DNA from: Lepidodermella squamata
Lineage: Eukaryota > Gastrotricha
Direction: 5' to 3'
NCBI GenBank assembly: GCA_047495785.1
Contig: JBLDXI010000004.1
Location: 1,550,001 to 1,614,000 of the forward strand
Length of the DNA stretch: 64,000 nt
Shown one piece after another: positions 12,289 through 24,066 of the stretch; positions within the stretch are counted from its first letter, which is position 1, and each line of letters begins with the position of its first letter. The translations under genes and the position numbers were made by a program. The notes under the pieces were generated by a model. The model was not told the DNA's origin. It worked only from the letters and a program-made list of their open reading frames with translations, and did no database searches.

Positions 12289-12536
12289 CAGTGTGCGATC
12301 TTGGATTCCCGAGCTGCCGGGGATGGAAAAAATTTTTTTGCTGTTTTTGCCAAAATTACTAGTTATTTTGGCGAATAACCGAGCGAAGCGAGAAAATGTT
12401 GAAGATTTTCTACTAAAACACGCTCCAGAACCTTTCAAAATTGACGAAATAGGGAGATAAATTCTCATTTTGTCGTCTGGCCCGGCCGAGCTGGGGGGGA
12501 TGATCCCCCCACCCCCCCCCTGAAAGTCGCACACTG
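12289..12536. mobile_element. hAT-type MITE, copy A
   Basis: A 248 bp element begins CAGTGTGCGATC and ends GTCGCACACTG (short imperfect terminal inverted repeats). It is flanked on both sides by the exact 8-bp direct repeat ATCTACAG, the target-duplication length made by hAT transposases. The body contains a poly-A/T block and G and C runs. A second copy in opposite orientation is at 63157-63402. No coding capacity is seen. Confidence 0.8.
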
Positions 12537-12822
12537 ATCTACAGGAGGACCCTTTGGTTTCTTCGGCTGGGTGCTAGAAACTGGCTAGAAAACACCTCAG
12601 CCACCGGATCCTACTTCCCACACTGTACGCGACTGGCTGGCTAAAAAATGTACAAGTTTAAGGATATCGTTCAAGTATTATTAGCTTCGATTGGGAACGT
12701 AATAGAATAACTCAGGCGACTCATTCGGAGATCTGTCCCCGATGATTCAAAGGCATTTGGTGAAAGTATTTTCAGGTCGGATAGCTAGGCTCGATCTGCT
12801 TTCGAGCCGCGTTGAAACATTA

Positions 12823-13328
12823 CAGTGGTCCTTTGATATAACGAACCGGTGATATAGCGAACTTTGGCTATAACGAACCAAAATCGGTGGCTCGTACCAA
12901 AATTGGGCATTTTTCATGTAAACAACCTTTGTTATAGCGAACTTTCTATAGCGAACTTTTCCCTATAACGAACGGTTCCAGATGGCTCGTCGCACTGAGC
13001 ACACGTGTTGTTTACCTTACTCATAACGAACCAAAACTTCGCGCGCGCGCTTTCCATCCTGATGACACAGCAACAAAAGAATTTTTCCAAGAATAGATAT
13101 TTATCCCATTCAGTGCTTGTTTAAAATGAGTAAAGAGAAGCAAAAGCTAGAGTTAGAAGAGGACGATGGGTCCTCTGACTATTCTTACGAAGAATCATCA
13201 GCAAAATCTGGGTCATCTAAATTCGAGTCGGATGTCAGTCAAGTTTGAACCTTTGTTGTAGCGAACTTTTCTTATAACGAACTTTTTTGGCTGGCGCGGT
13301 GGTGGTTCGTTATATCAAAGGACCACTG
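12823..13328. mobile_element. pogo/Tigger-like non-autonomous element (Tc1/mariner superfamily)
   Basis: A 506 bp element with near-perfect terminal inverted repeats (CAGTGGTCCTTTGATATAAC and its complement) is flanked by TA on both sides. The CAGTGG...ATATAACGAAC end is typical of pogo-like elements and TA is their target. Subterminal GTTATAGCGAAC-type boxes repeat inside both ends. The only coding remnant is a 40-codon acidic, Ser-rich ORF (13126-13248, starting MSKEKQKLE), so it cannot move itself. A (TA)n microsatellite follows at 13329-13348. Confidence 0.8.
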
Positions 13329-13407
13329 TATATATATATATATATATAAGTATGTGAAGTCGAACTATTTGAAGTCTATTAAATGTTCTTTCAATTTCAG
13401 TAAAAAA

Positions 13408-16370
13408 TCAGAGATTGTTTGGGAAAATTTCCTCTACCATGAAGTAGCTCGTTCCTCCCAGTCCAATTCCTGAGAAGAACAATGCGACAAATAATAAATG
13501 TCCGACAATCCGACAAAATCAGACTCACCGCTGTTGTACATCATCCCTGGATAAGAATTCGATTTGACAGCGTATTGAATCGTGAAATTTACTTGGCCCG
13601 AAGCAATTGGCACATTGCATATACCCTCAACTATAATTTGTTGATAGAAGTCGGAAATTTACCCCGAACTATGGAAAAAATGGCATACTGTAACCCGGTC
13701 GACCAATGTGAACCCCAACATCGCTATCCCACATAATCATTGAAGTTTCAATCTGCGTCGGATCAGTGCACTCATTCCCGTTTATGCGAACAAACCTGCG
13801 ACATCTTTATAAACTAATGTAATAATTGGAAAATCTGCTCACCATTTCAGCTGCTCCGCCCAAGACGGGCTGGTCACAAGGGTGCCCATGAACATGCCAG
13901 TATACCATTTCACGTGAATTAAGGATGTATCTTGAAGTTTGGTCCACACAAAGGTCTGGCAAATCAATCAAAACTGACTCCCATATTTACGATGATTATA
14001 TTCACCTTCAGTGGTGTGTTCGCGCATGGTTGATTCGAACAGCCACTGCTGCAGCTGCCACTGTAGCGGCACGAGTCCTTGAAGCTGAAATACTGCCTGT
14101 TGTAGTAGGGCAGATCGGCCATAGTCCCATCCGATAGCAATAAGCCATTTGTCGGTAAAAGCTCGTTGATTTCTTCGACGAAAATTTGAGACGGCTGGCC
14201 GTTGCCAAGATTCACTTCGATGTACGACGCACCGTCAGTGCCGTAAGAAATGCAATTCTGGTCGACCATTATGTTGATATCGTACTTGCCGATGGGAAGA
14301 TTCCTGCACACTCCGTCAACTTGTGAAGGAAAGCAGAATTATAGTGAATTGAAGTCAGGGTTCAATATCAATCATTGATCAATTCAAGAATAATTTCGGC
14401 CATTTCAAAATTCCGTAAAAATACCCACTTTTCAAATGTCAAATATCAAACCCTTCTGATGAAAACCGTTCTAATTATATCTACACTGTGAATCTTACGA
14501 TTGAAAGTTGTAGCGCCAACCGCCATTCGCCAACTCGCGATGGTCGGTGTTTGAGCCTGGTACAGGGTGTGCTCAATCGGAAATGGATCCGTGCATTGGC
14601 GGCCGTTGATGAGGGCGAAAAAGCGGATGCATCGCCTGTAGACATCAAACATTACTTTGGCGTGCCAGTAGATGCGCAGCAACGAAGTAGCACTCCGCTT
14701 CTTATATTTCAGAATTTGCTGAAAAAAGGTTTTAGTAAGCGAGCCGGACAAGTCAGGTTCATCTTACATAAGGCAGTTGCTGTTCTCCTGTTGCATAAGG
14801 CACCGACTCTTGAAATTGATCAGAAACAGTATTGAAAACTGTTGAAGATCGACAAATCGCAGTATCATCTGTTTGAAATAAAAACACGATTTAGCATCAA
14901 TTTTGCTAATTACAAATCATTCGAGCCTGTTTTGAAAAGGTAACTTGCGGGTATGAATTCCTCGAAGTAGATGAAGCTCGGTGTTGAGTAGCCGCCGCTA
15001 AATCCAATCGAGACGTACATGCTCTGAACAGGCTCTCGCCGCAAGGAAACTGCGTATGACCAGTCGCCGTCAGGGACTTCGCTGAAGGTACACAACATCT
15101 CGCCTGTTACCGGTTGAAATAACTGAATATTCGATGTAATAGAGCTCGGACTTACCACCCACGCCAACTCCAGCGTTGGCGCTCATCCCAGGATTTTTCA
15201 TATCGCGACCAATGTGGTGCACGAGCCTAAAATCAGGCTGAAAGTGAAGCGGGCGGTGAGACTGGAAGATGCACCTACCCCTTCTCGCCCATGCACAAAT
15301 TCCCGTTCAGAGCAACGACAGCGTAGGAGTTTTGTTTGTCGCAACACCTCTGCCCCGATATAAACCTTTACAAAAAACAAGGCTTAATTGATATGGTTCG
15401 CGATCTCTAGCACTTACCATGTGAAGCTCATCGACACTCGAACGTGCGTGAAATCGTACAGCTTTTTCCAGGTTCCTTGCTGGTAAAACATAAATTTACG
15501 CAGTCAGATTCTTTGGCCAAAATTATGCTCTTATATGCTCAACATTTCGCGAAATTCAGCTGTTAGCTTTCAGTTGGGAATTTTCCAACCAGTTATTAGC
15601 TAGTTGCTTTCATTTTGAAATGGAAAATTATGCAAATTGGGCAACGCGATTCTCAATACTAGATCTCGATTGCCATGCGTGTTATTAGTGATGAAAGAAC
15701 GCCGATCTCACCTTGAAGTTCGGTAAGGCTGAATTACCGCTGATATCTTGCGAGAACTGTGTGAAATGAACCCTGCGCGGATATTCTACGCAGCCATTTT
15801 CTTCGCCTGTAAATAGAATGCACATGTTGTATGATTTGAAAAATCTTCTTATTTCCCCGTACCAGCACAATAAGATTTTGACCCAACACAGTCCTGAATG
15901 CAAACCGGAGTGATCGCATTCGGGTCATCTGTCGTTGGGATAGGGCAGAAGTTATCGCAATCCTGCACACCATTACTACGATCTGTTACTCCTTCGTCAA
16001 AATTCATCGCAGAGATGAGAACGCCCCGCATAAGAGCCGATTGCCGGTTATTCGACTGCTCAGACCTGTCGAAATCTCGTGCTTGCACCTTGGTAGCTCG
16101 CATCAGTATGCAGGTGCGGTTGTACGGCTCGAAGAAGGCCGTTCGACACGGCGGGTCGGCCGAGGACAGGCATCGCGTGGCACAGCTCGATTGTTCCTTA
16201 GTCGTGAGTTGAGGCTGGATAATGTAACGCCCGAGAGCTACGTCCATCATGTCGAGGGTGATGAAAGATTCCGAGGTCTGTATCATGCGCGTGCATTGGC
16301 CCCGGAATATCATCTCGCCCACGGCAGGGCTTGCCAGTATTACGACAAAAAAAACTGGGTGACAAATCAT
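13408..16370 (-). CDS. PAN/Apple-like + triple CTHRC1-like secreted protein, copy 2
   Basis: Thirteen exons, all in frame, give 672 aa: 15863-16370, 15712-15806, 15418-15479, 15279-15365, 15156-15226, 14927-15103, 14768-14868, 14499-14718, 14006-14319, 13843-13955, 13689-13795, 13529-13630 and 13408-13469. A signal peptide and a PAN/Apple-like Cys pattern occupy about residues 1-170. Three repeats then follow, each running from a T-x-V entry strand through NG-x-x-C, P-x-x-IE and G-x-C to a final VEEI. This is the order of the CTHRC1 C-terminal globular domain, whose family signature is CC-W-FNG-EC-PIE. The third repeat has NGNECTDPTQIE and ends at VEEIF. The donor after 14927 is GC. Extracellular; partner unknown. 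Confidence 0.85.
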
Positions 16371-16589
16371 ATTCGTTCAGTCTATCAGTTCTATAAAACA
16401 ATTGTCTCGCACTTCTAGCATGATTTTTCTTCCGCTGTTTTTCGCCCAGTTTTCTCCTTTTTAATATTAAATATGTTTAATATGCTGTTCACAGCGACAA
16501 AAAAACTAGGTGAAAAATTGTATTGTGTCGCGTCAATAGCAGCACAGTTTCTTTATTTTGCACGTAACCAGAAAAAGTAGGGCTTACCT

Positions 16590-16690
16590 GTGCGCGCCAG
16601 ACAAATCACAAACCGGCGCTTTCGACTAGAACTCTATCAATTATTGAGATCATTTAGCGTTGCGCTTTCAAAATGCATCTCCTTTGTGTG
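16590..16690 (-). promoter_or_regulatory. Conserved upstream block of PAN-CTHRC copy 2
   Basis: This is the counterpart of 2505-2610: ACCGGCGCT, TCAATTATTGAGAT and TTAGCGTTGCGCT occur in the same order and spacing. It lies about 220-320 bp upstream of the start codon. It is a candidate promoter block by conservation only. Confidence 0.35.
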
Positions 16691-16819
16691 CTTTCAATTA
16701 ATACTCTAGTACTGCTCTACGGTCTAGAATTCTCTCTTTGCCGTAACTAAGTTGTTTAAAAATGATTAAGCGCAGACTGTCGGCAGCACATTATTCTGCG
16801 CGCCAAGATATTTTGGCTA

Positions 16820-16992
16820 CACGAGCAATTTTGGCTCATTCGAACAACTACGAACAATTCGATTTGACCCCTTTGTTCGCCTATTTTAGGATTTGTTCAA
16901 AGTTGTTCGGCCGGAAAATGCTCAAAAACAGGCGAACAAAGGGGTCAAATCGAATTGTTCGTAGTTGTTCGAATGAGCCAAAATTGCTCGTG
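16820..16992. repeat. 173-bp foldback with ~62-bp near-perfect arms
   Basis: The left arm starts CACGAGCAATTTTGGCTCAT at 16820. The same sequence returns as its complement ending at 16992, with a loop of about 45 bp. The arms contain repeated CGAACAA units. No target duplication is obvious, so this is a foldback or a MITE with lost boundaries. The open frame running through it is a by-product of the palindrome. Confidence 0.75.
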
Positions 16993-17020
16993 CCGGTCTG
17001 GGCTAGTTCAAATTGTCTCG

Positions 17021-17106
17021 CATTAATTATTCACAAGGTGTGAACTTGCGTGGAAATCAATGCATCTATGAATACTGCGATTTTCCTGACGGAGAGCGGC
17101 TAGTAA
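17021..17106 (+). pseudogene. Relic exon 3 of the small cysteine-rich secreted gene
   Basis: TTAATTATTCACA..GGTGTGAACTTG..GGAAATCAATGCATC, followed by GCGATTTTCCTGA and a GTAAG-like end, lines up with exon 3 of the intact gene at 28368-28433 (about two thirds identical by eye). The cysteine framework is only partly kept, with no intact neighbouring exons found. It sits beside PAN-CTHRC copy 2 as the living gene sits beside copy 3. Confidence 0.5.
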
Positions 17107-18161
17107 GCTTATTCGGCCATGCTTGCGGGATGCACAGTGGTTCAACCCGCTCTCATCGTGAAGTCATCCCGCACTAACGCGTAGTGCTGGCAGAAGGCAG
17201 AAGGCTACCTATATTTACCTAATTATTTAAATCAATGTTTCCATGTTGATATGCAGTGTTCCCGCGAAATAATACGCAGCTATTTTTAGCTTAGCACTTG
17301 TGTTTTGCACTCTGTATGCTTTTTTCACTTCCGGCTAGGTTATATTGTTTATTTCATACAACCTCGAATCTGATGGCATTTCGTTAGAATGGCAAAACGG
17401 CCAGTCGGCATTTCGTTCGAGCACGTAAATGGCCAACAAGGAACGCCTCCAAATCGGCTGGCGGACGTATAAAGGTCACAAGCTAGAATTGTGGCATTAC
17501 TAGCATTACTAGAACTGGTTAGGATAAGGAAAATCCTGATAGTCATGCTAGAATTGACCATAGGAGTAGGCGAGAGTAGTTGCTTGAGAGTAGGCGATTT
17601 CAACCAGAAGGCAAATCTCGACTCGCACCTCGCAACATCATCAGGTCGGCCGCTTCTGTTCTGTTTGCATTAACTGCTCGGTCGAGAGGTGTTATGGATA
17701 GTTTGCGAATGACGAAGAAAAGAAAAATGTCACGGTGAAACAGCTCCGAAATCGCCCTCGATACGTACAATCCCCTATTTGTTGTGTTTATTTGCTAATA
17801 ACTGGAGAGAACTGTATTTTTCTCGTTGTTTTTTATTTGTACGACTTTATTGAAATCGAACAAGCACCGGAACAAAGCTGATTTGTTAGCTGCTGGCTCC
17901 AGAAACGTCCAAACTTTTCGCCCTCTTCGAAGCTTTCGACGCGGTTTATTAAATCGAGCCAGTAATTTTATGTCCGTCCTCGGTAGATTGCCAGGGAGTG
18001 AATATTACGGTTAAAGCACAACGCGCTTTCTAATATCCGGCTTGCCGCGTAAAGCCTGGAAGCACCTGCTGATTCGCAATGCCTTCATATAAGTGTCTCG
18101 ACCGAATGATCAAGTCGCCAGCTAGGCAAAGCTGCGAAACATAATGGAAAACTACCATTAG
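17107..18161. other. Intergenic, nothing recognised
   Basis: No open frame with recognisable protein features, no inverted-repeat element with flanking duplication and no RNA gene is seen here. Short frames are not supported by any family resemblance. Confidence 0.5.
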
Positions 18162-18277
18162 TGCATAGTGGTGAAAACGCACCCTCCCGGTCAGAGGATC
18201 CGCGATCGATCCCTATCACCGCCACATGATTTTTCAGTGGTTCCATTAGTATATATTCGCTGAAGCTTTTCTAATGT
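18162..18277 (+). repeat. tRNA-derived SINE, 5'-truncated copy
   Basis: This direct duplicate of 18389-18514 starts within the A-box region (GCATAGTGGTGAAAACGC) and includes the B-box-like GATCGATCCC and the same 3' body ending CTTTTCTAATGT. The first ten or so bases of the full copy are missing. Confidence 0.6.
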
Positions 18278-18388
18278 TCTACATTTTCGCTTTACCATCA
18301 ACCTATTCTCAGCTTTACTAATCTTCTCGGATTCTTCCGACAGTATTACCATCAACGCTTCTCAGAGCAAGGAACCCAGAAAATCATC

Positions 18389-18514
18389 GTGGCGCGGTGG
18401 CATAGTGGTGAAAACGCACCCTCCCGGTCAGAGGATCCGCGATCGATCCCTATCACCGCCACATTATTTTTCAGTGGTTCCATTAGTATATATTCGCTGA
18501 AGCTTTTCTAATGT
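18389..18514 (+). repeat. tRNA-derived SINE, full copy, abutting the channel gene start
   Basis: GTGGCGCGGTGGCATAGTGG carries an A-box-like TGGCATAGTGG. CCTC..GAGG can form an anticodon-type stem, GATCGATCCC resembles a B box, and CGCCAC at the end of the head pairs with the initial GTGGCG. This is a tRNA-like head with an unrelated 3' tail. It ends 10 bp before the ATG of the channel gene at 18524, so it forms that gene's immediate 5' flank or UTR. Confidence 0.6.
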
Positions 18515-18523
18515 AATTAGAGA

Positions 18524-21500
18524 ATGTTAGCTTTCATGCTCTTGTTCATCCACTTGAGGACTAGTTCGGCTACAAACTGGCCGCAGCAAGCCACTAACTT
18601 AGAAGACGCCCTCAGCTTGCTGCCCACACAGGCAGATTTCTACTTTTGGCCGCTGACTGGGGGTGAGACGGGCTTTTTCTCGAAATTCCGCAACGAAAAG
18701 AAATCAGCGACGAGCAGCAATTCGGCCGATGTGGCGCAAGGGCCTTACGCCATGGGGGCAGTAACACTGTCTTCGCCTAGTAACGCTGCAATTCTATCTT
18801 ACGATCTGCCTTTTGAAGTACTCGACTTTACACTGACGTTCTACGTGAAAACGGATTGCAGCAAAGAAACGGGTCTCGTGTTCATGAAGAAACTCCTCTC
18901 AATTTACTGTATCCCTTCTACGAAATCTCTGGCAGCAGTCACCTGGGCTAGCTCCTCTGCAGCAGGCATCACTCAAAGCAAGACTATGGCCCTCAATCAA
19001 AATTCGAAAAATTGGCTTTTCGTCGCACTGACCTACGACTCGAATCAACAGAAGCTCGATTGGTTCAATGTACCCTGGGATTACACAGTCTTCGGGCGGC
19101 AAACAATATCCTCCGTTGTTATGGCGCCATCCTCCAAGTCGATTTCAATCGGAGAAGCTCAGAAGGCTGATGGCACGCCGTATTACTCAACGGCTGGAAG
19201 CGACCAATTCGCGTGCATGGCTTTATACAACAAGCCGTTGGATGATAGCAACATTCTGAAAATCATGTACGCCTGCGGTATGCCTATTGCGCCATCCAGC
19301 AAGTTGCCTGAAACATTCCGGCTGATGCCTCAAATCGACAGTTTAGCCATCCATATGCCGTTGCGAAATTTTGGGGACAATGTTTTCCAGAAATACGGCT
19401 CTGACTCCTATCGACAGGCCACGAGCTCAGCTACTACGGTTTCGCATGATTTATTCGGACCAAATGGCTTCGGATCGATCTCAGTACAGAAGGAAGGCGA
19501 TCGAAGCTACAAAGTTGAAAACTTGCGAGCTAACGGGCCAATCACTCTCGCATTCTATTACAAAGGACCCTGCGAGCTAAACAGCGCAATTTTCGCCCTG
19601 GGTGATGCTGGTTCCGTATACTGCTCGCCCGGTTCTGGTCTTATTTACCAAGGCCCAGCAACTTCAAACGATGAAACCTCGATTGCTGTGCCGTACCTGC
19701 GCCCGAATGACTGGGCCTTCTTCGCATTTGTTTTCGGCACGAATCAGCTCGAGACCTACTACCAGCTGCCTGAAGATGATGCCATGCGGGTTGGCCCTAC
19801 GACTGGCAAAGGATTTACGACGTCGACCGGCGGCTACGTGTCCCTCGAAGCTTTCGGCTCGAAGGTTCATCCAAGCCGTACAACGGATAGTTTAGGCTGC
19901 ACAACGCTCCATGCAACAGCTTTGTCTCAAGTTGACCTTCGAATGTTGACGTACACGTGCGGGAAGAGACCAGCAAGGTCGGAATTCTTACCGGATTCTT
20001 TCGACGAGTTGCCTCAGCTTGGAAAACTCGTCTACCACATGCCATTTGTTCCTAAATCGCCTTATTCGATTTTTGACAAATTTGGATCAACCTTATGGTA
20101 TGGCGAGGCTGAGAAGCGAAATTCGACTACTTCACCGAATGGTCCATTTCAAAATGGAGTTCTCACAGCAAACGGCATCGGTCCGAAGATTTCGGGGGTC
20201 AAAAACCAGGATTCGTTCACCTTCGCGTTCCTGTACAAAGGTGTATGTTCGGAAACTGTCGGCTTTATCTACAGCCTTCGATTTCGGATCACCTGTAAAA
20301 ATGAAAATCTGATTCTGGATGCTGGGCAGAAATCCTCGGATCCAATGGACTTTGACATCGCTCACTGGAACTTGTATGCGTTCACATATTCTAGCAATCC
20401 AGCGAATAATGAATACATTGTGAGAGGTTATAAATGGTCAACCTCTTCATCGCAGCCGAGTAAAGAATTCGAAACAAAAGACGTGAAGATAGACGCGCCA
20501 ATTTTCCCAATTTATGACGATCATAAAATCGGGGATGATGTAACAAATGGCATAGCAGTGCTGAATCCCGAGTCAAAGCGATTTCCTGCATCAGCTATTA
20601 CTCCGCCGCTTTGAGTCTTGATGACATGTCCAAATTCTTCAAGGCCTGCGGGAAAAAAGAGGCAAGAGCAAATAATCTATCTAATCTTTTCGATTATTTG
20701 CCTAAAAGACGCAGTCTTGTTTTCTATGCTCCATTCACTACGCAAAGTGGGCTGTCAGTCTTTGATAAGTGGGGACAGGTTATCACTCCAAAAGAACCCG
20801 GAACAGTCAAAATCGTCCCCAGAGGCCCATTTAGTCTCGGATCGCTTGCAGGGGCGAAAAATCAATCTGGCCCTTCCCTTTCGATCATTCTACCAGCATC
20901 ATTCACAGTTTCCTTCTTCTTCAAATCGAGCGGCACTGGAAAACAGGGCATCATTTTGCCTGGGAAGTTGTCGATTTACTACGAATCAGGCCAGGGCATT
21001 ATTGTAAAATCGAGAGGCGATGACAAGTTGTTTTCCGTTGAAAGAGCTAAGCTATCGTATGAGCCCAATTCGTGGCAATTCCACGCCTATACCTACGACT
21101 GGCCAACACGGACCCTGCGAGGTTTCCATATGAAGGAAAGTGAAGACAAAGTCACAAATGATTTCACAGCCGTGAATTTGACGCTCGAAGCCTCGAATAT
21201 ATTCGGCTATTATGATGTTTGCATTGGCCTAGCTAGAACCCACAACCAAGAGATCAGCTACATGGATCCAGACCAGGAATTATCGTGCGTTGCTTACTAT
21301 TCTACAGCTTTGGCTGATGTTGAAGTCGCGAAACTTCCTTACGCTTGCGGCAAGCCGTACTCAAAACCATCTTATCTAACATCCAAATTCGAATCAATGC
21401 CGAAAAATCAGTCTTTGATTGTGTATTTGCCATTGACCCAGCTTTCGCAGGCGAGTGCGATCGATAAGTTTGGCACCGATCTATGGGATGTTACGCCTGG

Positions 21501-23421
21501 GTTGCCAATTGCGAAAACGGGCGGACCCTACGGCAGTGGCTCTTATTCTGCTGATGAACAGCTTCTGGTCGTCAACAGTTTGCCGATTTTCGATAAATAC
21601 ACCATCGCGTTCTACTACAAGGGCTCTTGTTCCGGACCATCTGGCCTGCTCTCCACGGAGCGCTTCACTGTAAAATGTGAGAACTTTGCCCTTACTTTTG
21701 CTGGTTGGGCAACGGATGGGTATAAAAAGTTATCATTGCCAGTTGCCTATGACCAGCCTCAATCTTGGCGGTTCTTTGCCTTTACACAGGAGAATGCAAC
21801 TTTGCGAGGCTACCGCGGAACTACTGAGTCTAAAAGTTTGGCATTGGCCAATCCACTTGCGGGTTTTCAAACAGATTCCAGGGCTAATCTAGGCTATTTC
21901 AACCTTGAGTTAGGAAACTCCTATTCTGGCTCGGATGTAGTTCCTCTAGCTAGCGGAGATGAATTGGCCTGTGTCAGCCTTCATTCGACTCTTCTCTCAT
22001 TGAATGAATTAGCTATTCTTGCTGATATCTGCAACGATACGCTACAAACTACTTCGACTTCAACAACTTCAACAACCAGTACAACTACTACGACAAGTAC
22101 CACTACAACGACTCTGAGCCTAGTATCTTCCACCACAAATGTTGGTATCACCTCACCAACCAGTGCCAGAAGCACTTCATCTCGAATGCAAGGAATATCA
22201 ACTTCGATCCCGAGCCTGGATCCCGAGCCAAGAAAGCGCACGGATTCGAACGGCGAGTTCAAAATCGGCACGACGATTTCAGCCCAGAGTACTTTACCCC
22301 GCTTAGATCTCAATGGCATCTCACCGCCGGACAAGCCATTCGACACGATTGAAAACGTCCTGAAACGATGCGACCATTTTGAAGCTACGCGATACGCCCC
22401 TCCAAAAATCAAAGGCAATGAACCTATCTACGTGAACATAACTTTCTATGTCCCGGGTTTGAATGAACTATCAAGTGAAGATGACACGATAGCGGTCAGT
22501 GGGATCGTCCTACTTTCGTGGACTGTTTCGACGTGCCCCAAGAACTCAACCGACCCAGTCGCAACCCGACCGAAAGAGCAGATCTATGTTGGAAACCCGA
22601 ATGAACTCTGGCTGCCTCAGCTTCGGTTCATCAACAGTGCCCAGTCGAATATCTACATGAAGAACGTAGGTGTTGGCGATGATTTTCTAATCACAACTGA
22701 CGGAGTTGGTTCTAATGCTAGCCCGAATAAGACCTACAACTTCTACTGGACCCGCGAAGGGTTATTCAAGGCTGATTGCACGCTGGGGATGAAGGAGTTC
22801 CCTTTCGATAAACAATCCTGCGAATTCGTCTTCGGCCTACAACGATCGAATCTTCAGGTTTCTTTCGTGGACCCGCCAACATTTCTTTGGGACATTGATG
22901 CTGCTGATAACTCTGAGTGGTTGGTGACAGATTTTCGAGGATATTTATCGTGGGCATTTTTCAATGGCTACAACGTATCGACTGTTATCTATGAAGTGAC
23001 GTTCAAGCGATTCCCAACCTACTACATTAGTAATTATTATCTGCCAAATGCGATTTTGGCTAGTTTGGACCTCGCAGCTTTCCTCATGGCCCCAGCTATG
23101 CCTGAGCGGTCTGCCTTCACCGTTACGATCCTGCTAGCGATGGCTGTTACCCAGACTGAAATCATAAACCAGGCTCCGAATGCGGATAGCACCCTTCTGA
23201 GTACCTTTATTCAAGGAATGGCGATGTTTTCAGCTGGGGTGACAGTTTACCACTTGTTCTCGCTATGGCTCGCCTGTTCGTATTTCGCGGAGGGCAAGCG
23301 TGACATGAAAACGCTTTTCCATGGACGAATGAGCTTGGTTCGGCTAATTGATATACCAGCTTTTATTTTTGCTCTGGCTTATTTTTCTTATGCGAATTAC
23401 GCTTTTCTTAAAAACTGTTAG
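18524..23421 (+). CDS. Five-LamG-domain Cys-loop ligand-gated channel A (one frameshift)
   Basis: This is an intronless gene of about 1632 codons. A signal peptide (MLAFMLLFIHLRTSSA) precedes five LamG/ConA-like domains of about 230 residues, each ending in a CG-containing strand (YACG, YTCG, KACGKK, YACGKP, DICND). A Thr/Ser-rich stalk (22040-22200) follows. The Cys-loop channel has WLPQLRF, a 13-residue Cys loop around FPFDKQ, M1 near 23030, M2 PERSAFTVTILLAMAV, M3, a very short M3-M4 link and M4 to the stop. One base is missing at 20580/20581 (AAGCG|ATTTCC where paralogues imply CGA ATT TCC). This breaks the frame between domain 3 and its last strand. Everything after it is open and conserved, so it is either a very recent lesion or a sequencing error. 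A poly(A) signal AATAAA lies at 23603-23608. Confidence 0.85.
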
Positions 23422-24066
23422 TTACAGGTACACAGCTTGAATATCGCGTAGTCTAACACTTCTTTCAATTCATGCTTATCATACTTTATTCAACGAAAAA
23501 TCTAATATTCTTTTAAATGACTGAATTTTTGTTGTAATGAGTCTATTCTCTGACCTCTGACGTATTTTTGATACTTCAAACTTGAAAATATCGGATTTCA
23601 AAAATAAACTATTTACTATGAAAATGTTGTAATCTTTGACGCATTTCCTTAAGTTCGCAGCAACGATTTTCGATCGGTATTGACCCCGGCTTCATCGAAT
23701 GGCTAAGAAGTAGGAGCAGTTGGGCTGCTTCACTCGCCCTGTGTTTCGTTGTTATCTACTTTTAGTAAGGCACGAAATAAACAAAGTTTGAATGTTCAGG
23801 ATTGTAGTTCGGTTTAATAGCTTCGATCATACGAAATGTGAAACCCGGCAAAATCAATAATGTATTAGAAAAACACATGCGACTCGTCCGTTGATCTGTT
23901 ATCGATGATTCAATGAAGACGTTCTAGTCAAAGCGTTTCCTATACAGCATGCTACCTTCAACCGGTAAAAAACCTAGGCTTGAAGTTCCACGGAACGGAG
24001 TAGAAACATCATCACTAGAGTTAATTAAGTTCTTTTTAAGAATGAACAGTCAATTTCTGTTAAAAA
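23422..24066. other. Intergenic between channel A and PAN-CTHRC copy 3
   Basis: It holds the probable 3' UTR and AATAAA of channel A (23603). Otherwise nothing recognisable is seen. The minus-strand neighbour ends at 24067, so the two genes converge. Confidence 0.5.

Noticed and set aside
12491-12525. G and C runs as an assembly error
   Set aside because: The same runs occur in the second MITE copy at 63170-63190, so they belong to the element.
16762-17043. 93-codon frame on the plus strand
   Set aside because: It spans the 173-bp foldback; its two halves are reverse complements, so it is not a protein gene.
21981-22418. Val-rich frame antisense to the channel A stalk (and 41549-41791)
   Set aside because: It is the reverse reading of the Thr codons in the mucin-like stalk.
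18524-23421. Two separate genes, 18524-20614 and 20611-23421
   Set aside because: They meet inside one LamG-like domain; restoring the paralogue frame needs only one base at 20580, so they are one frameshifted gene.
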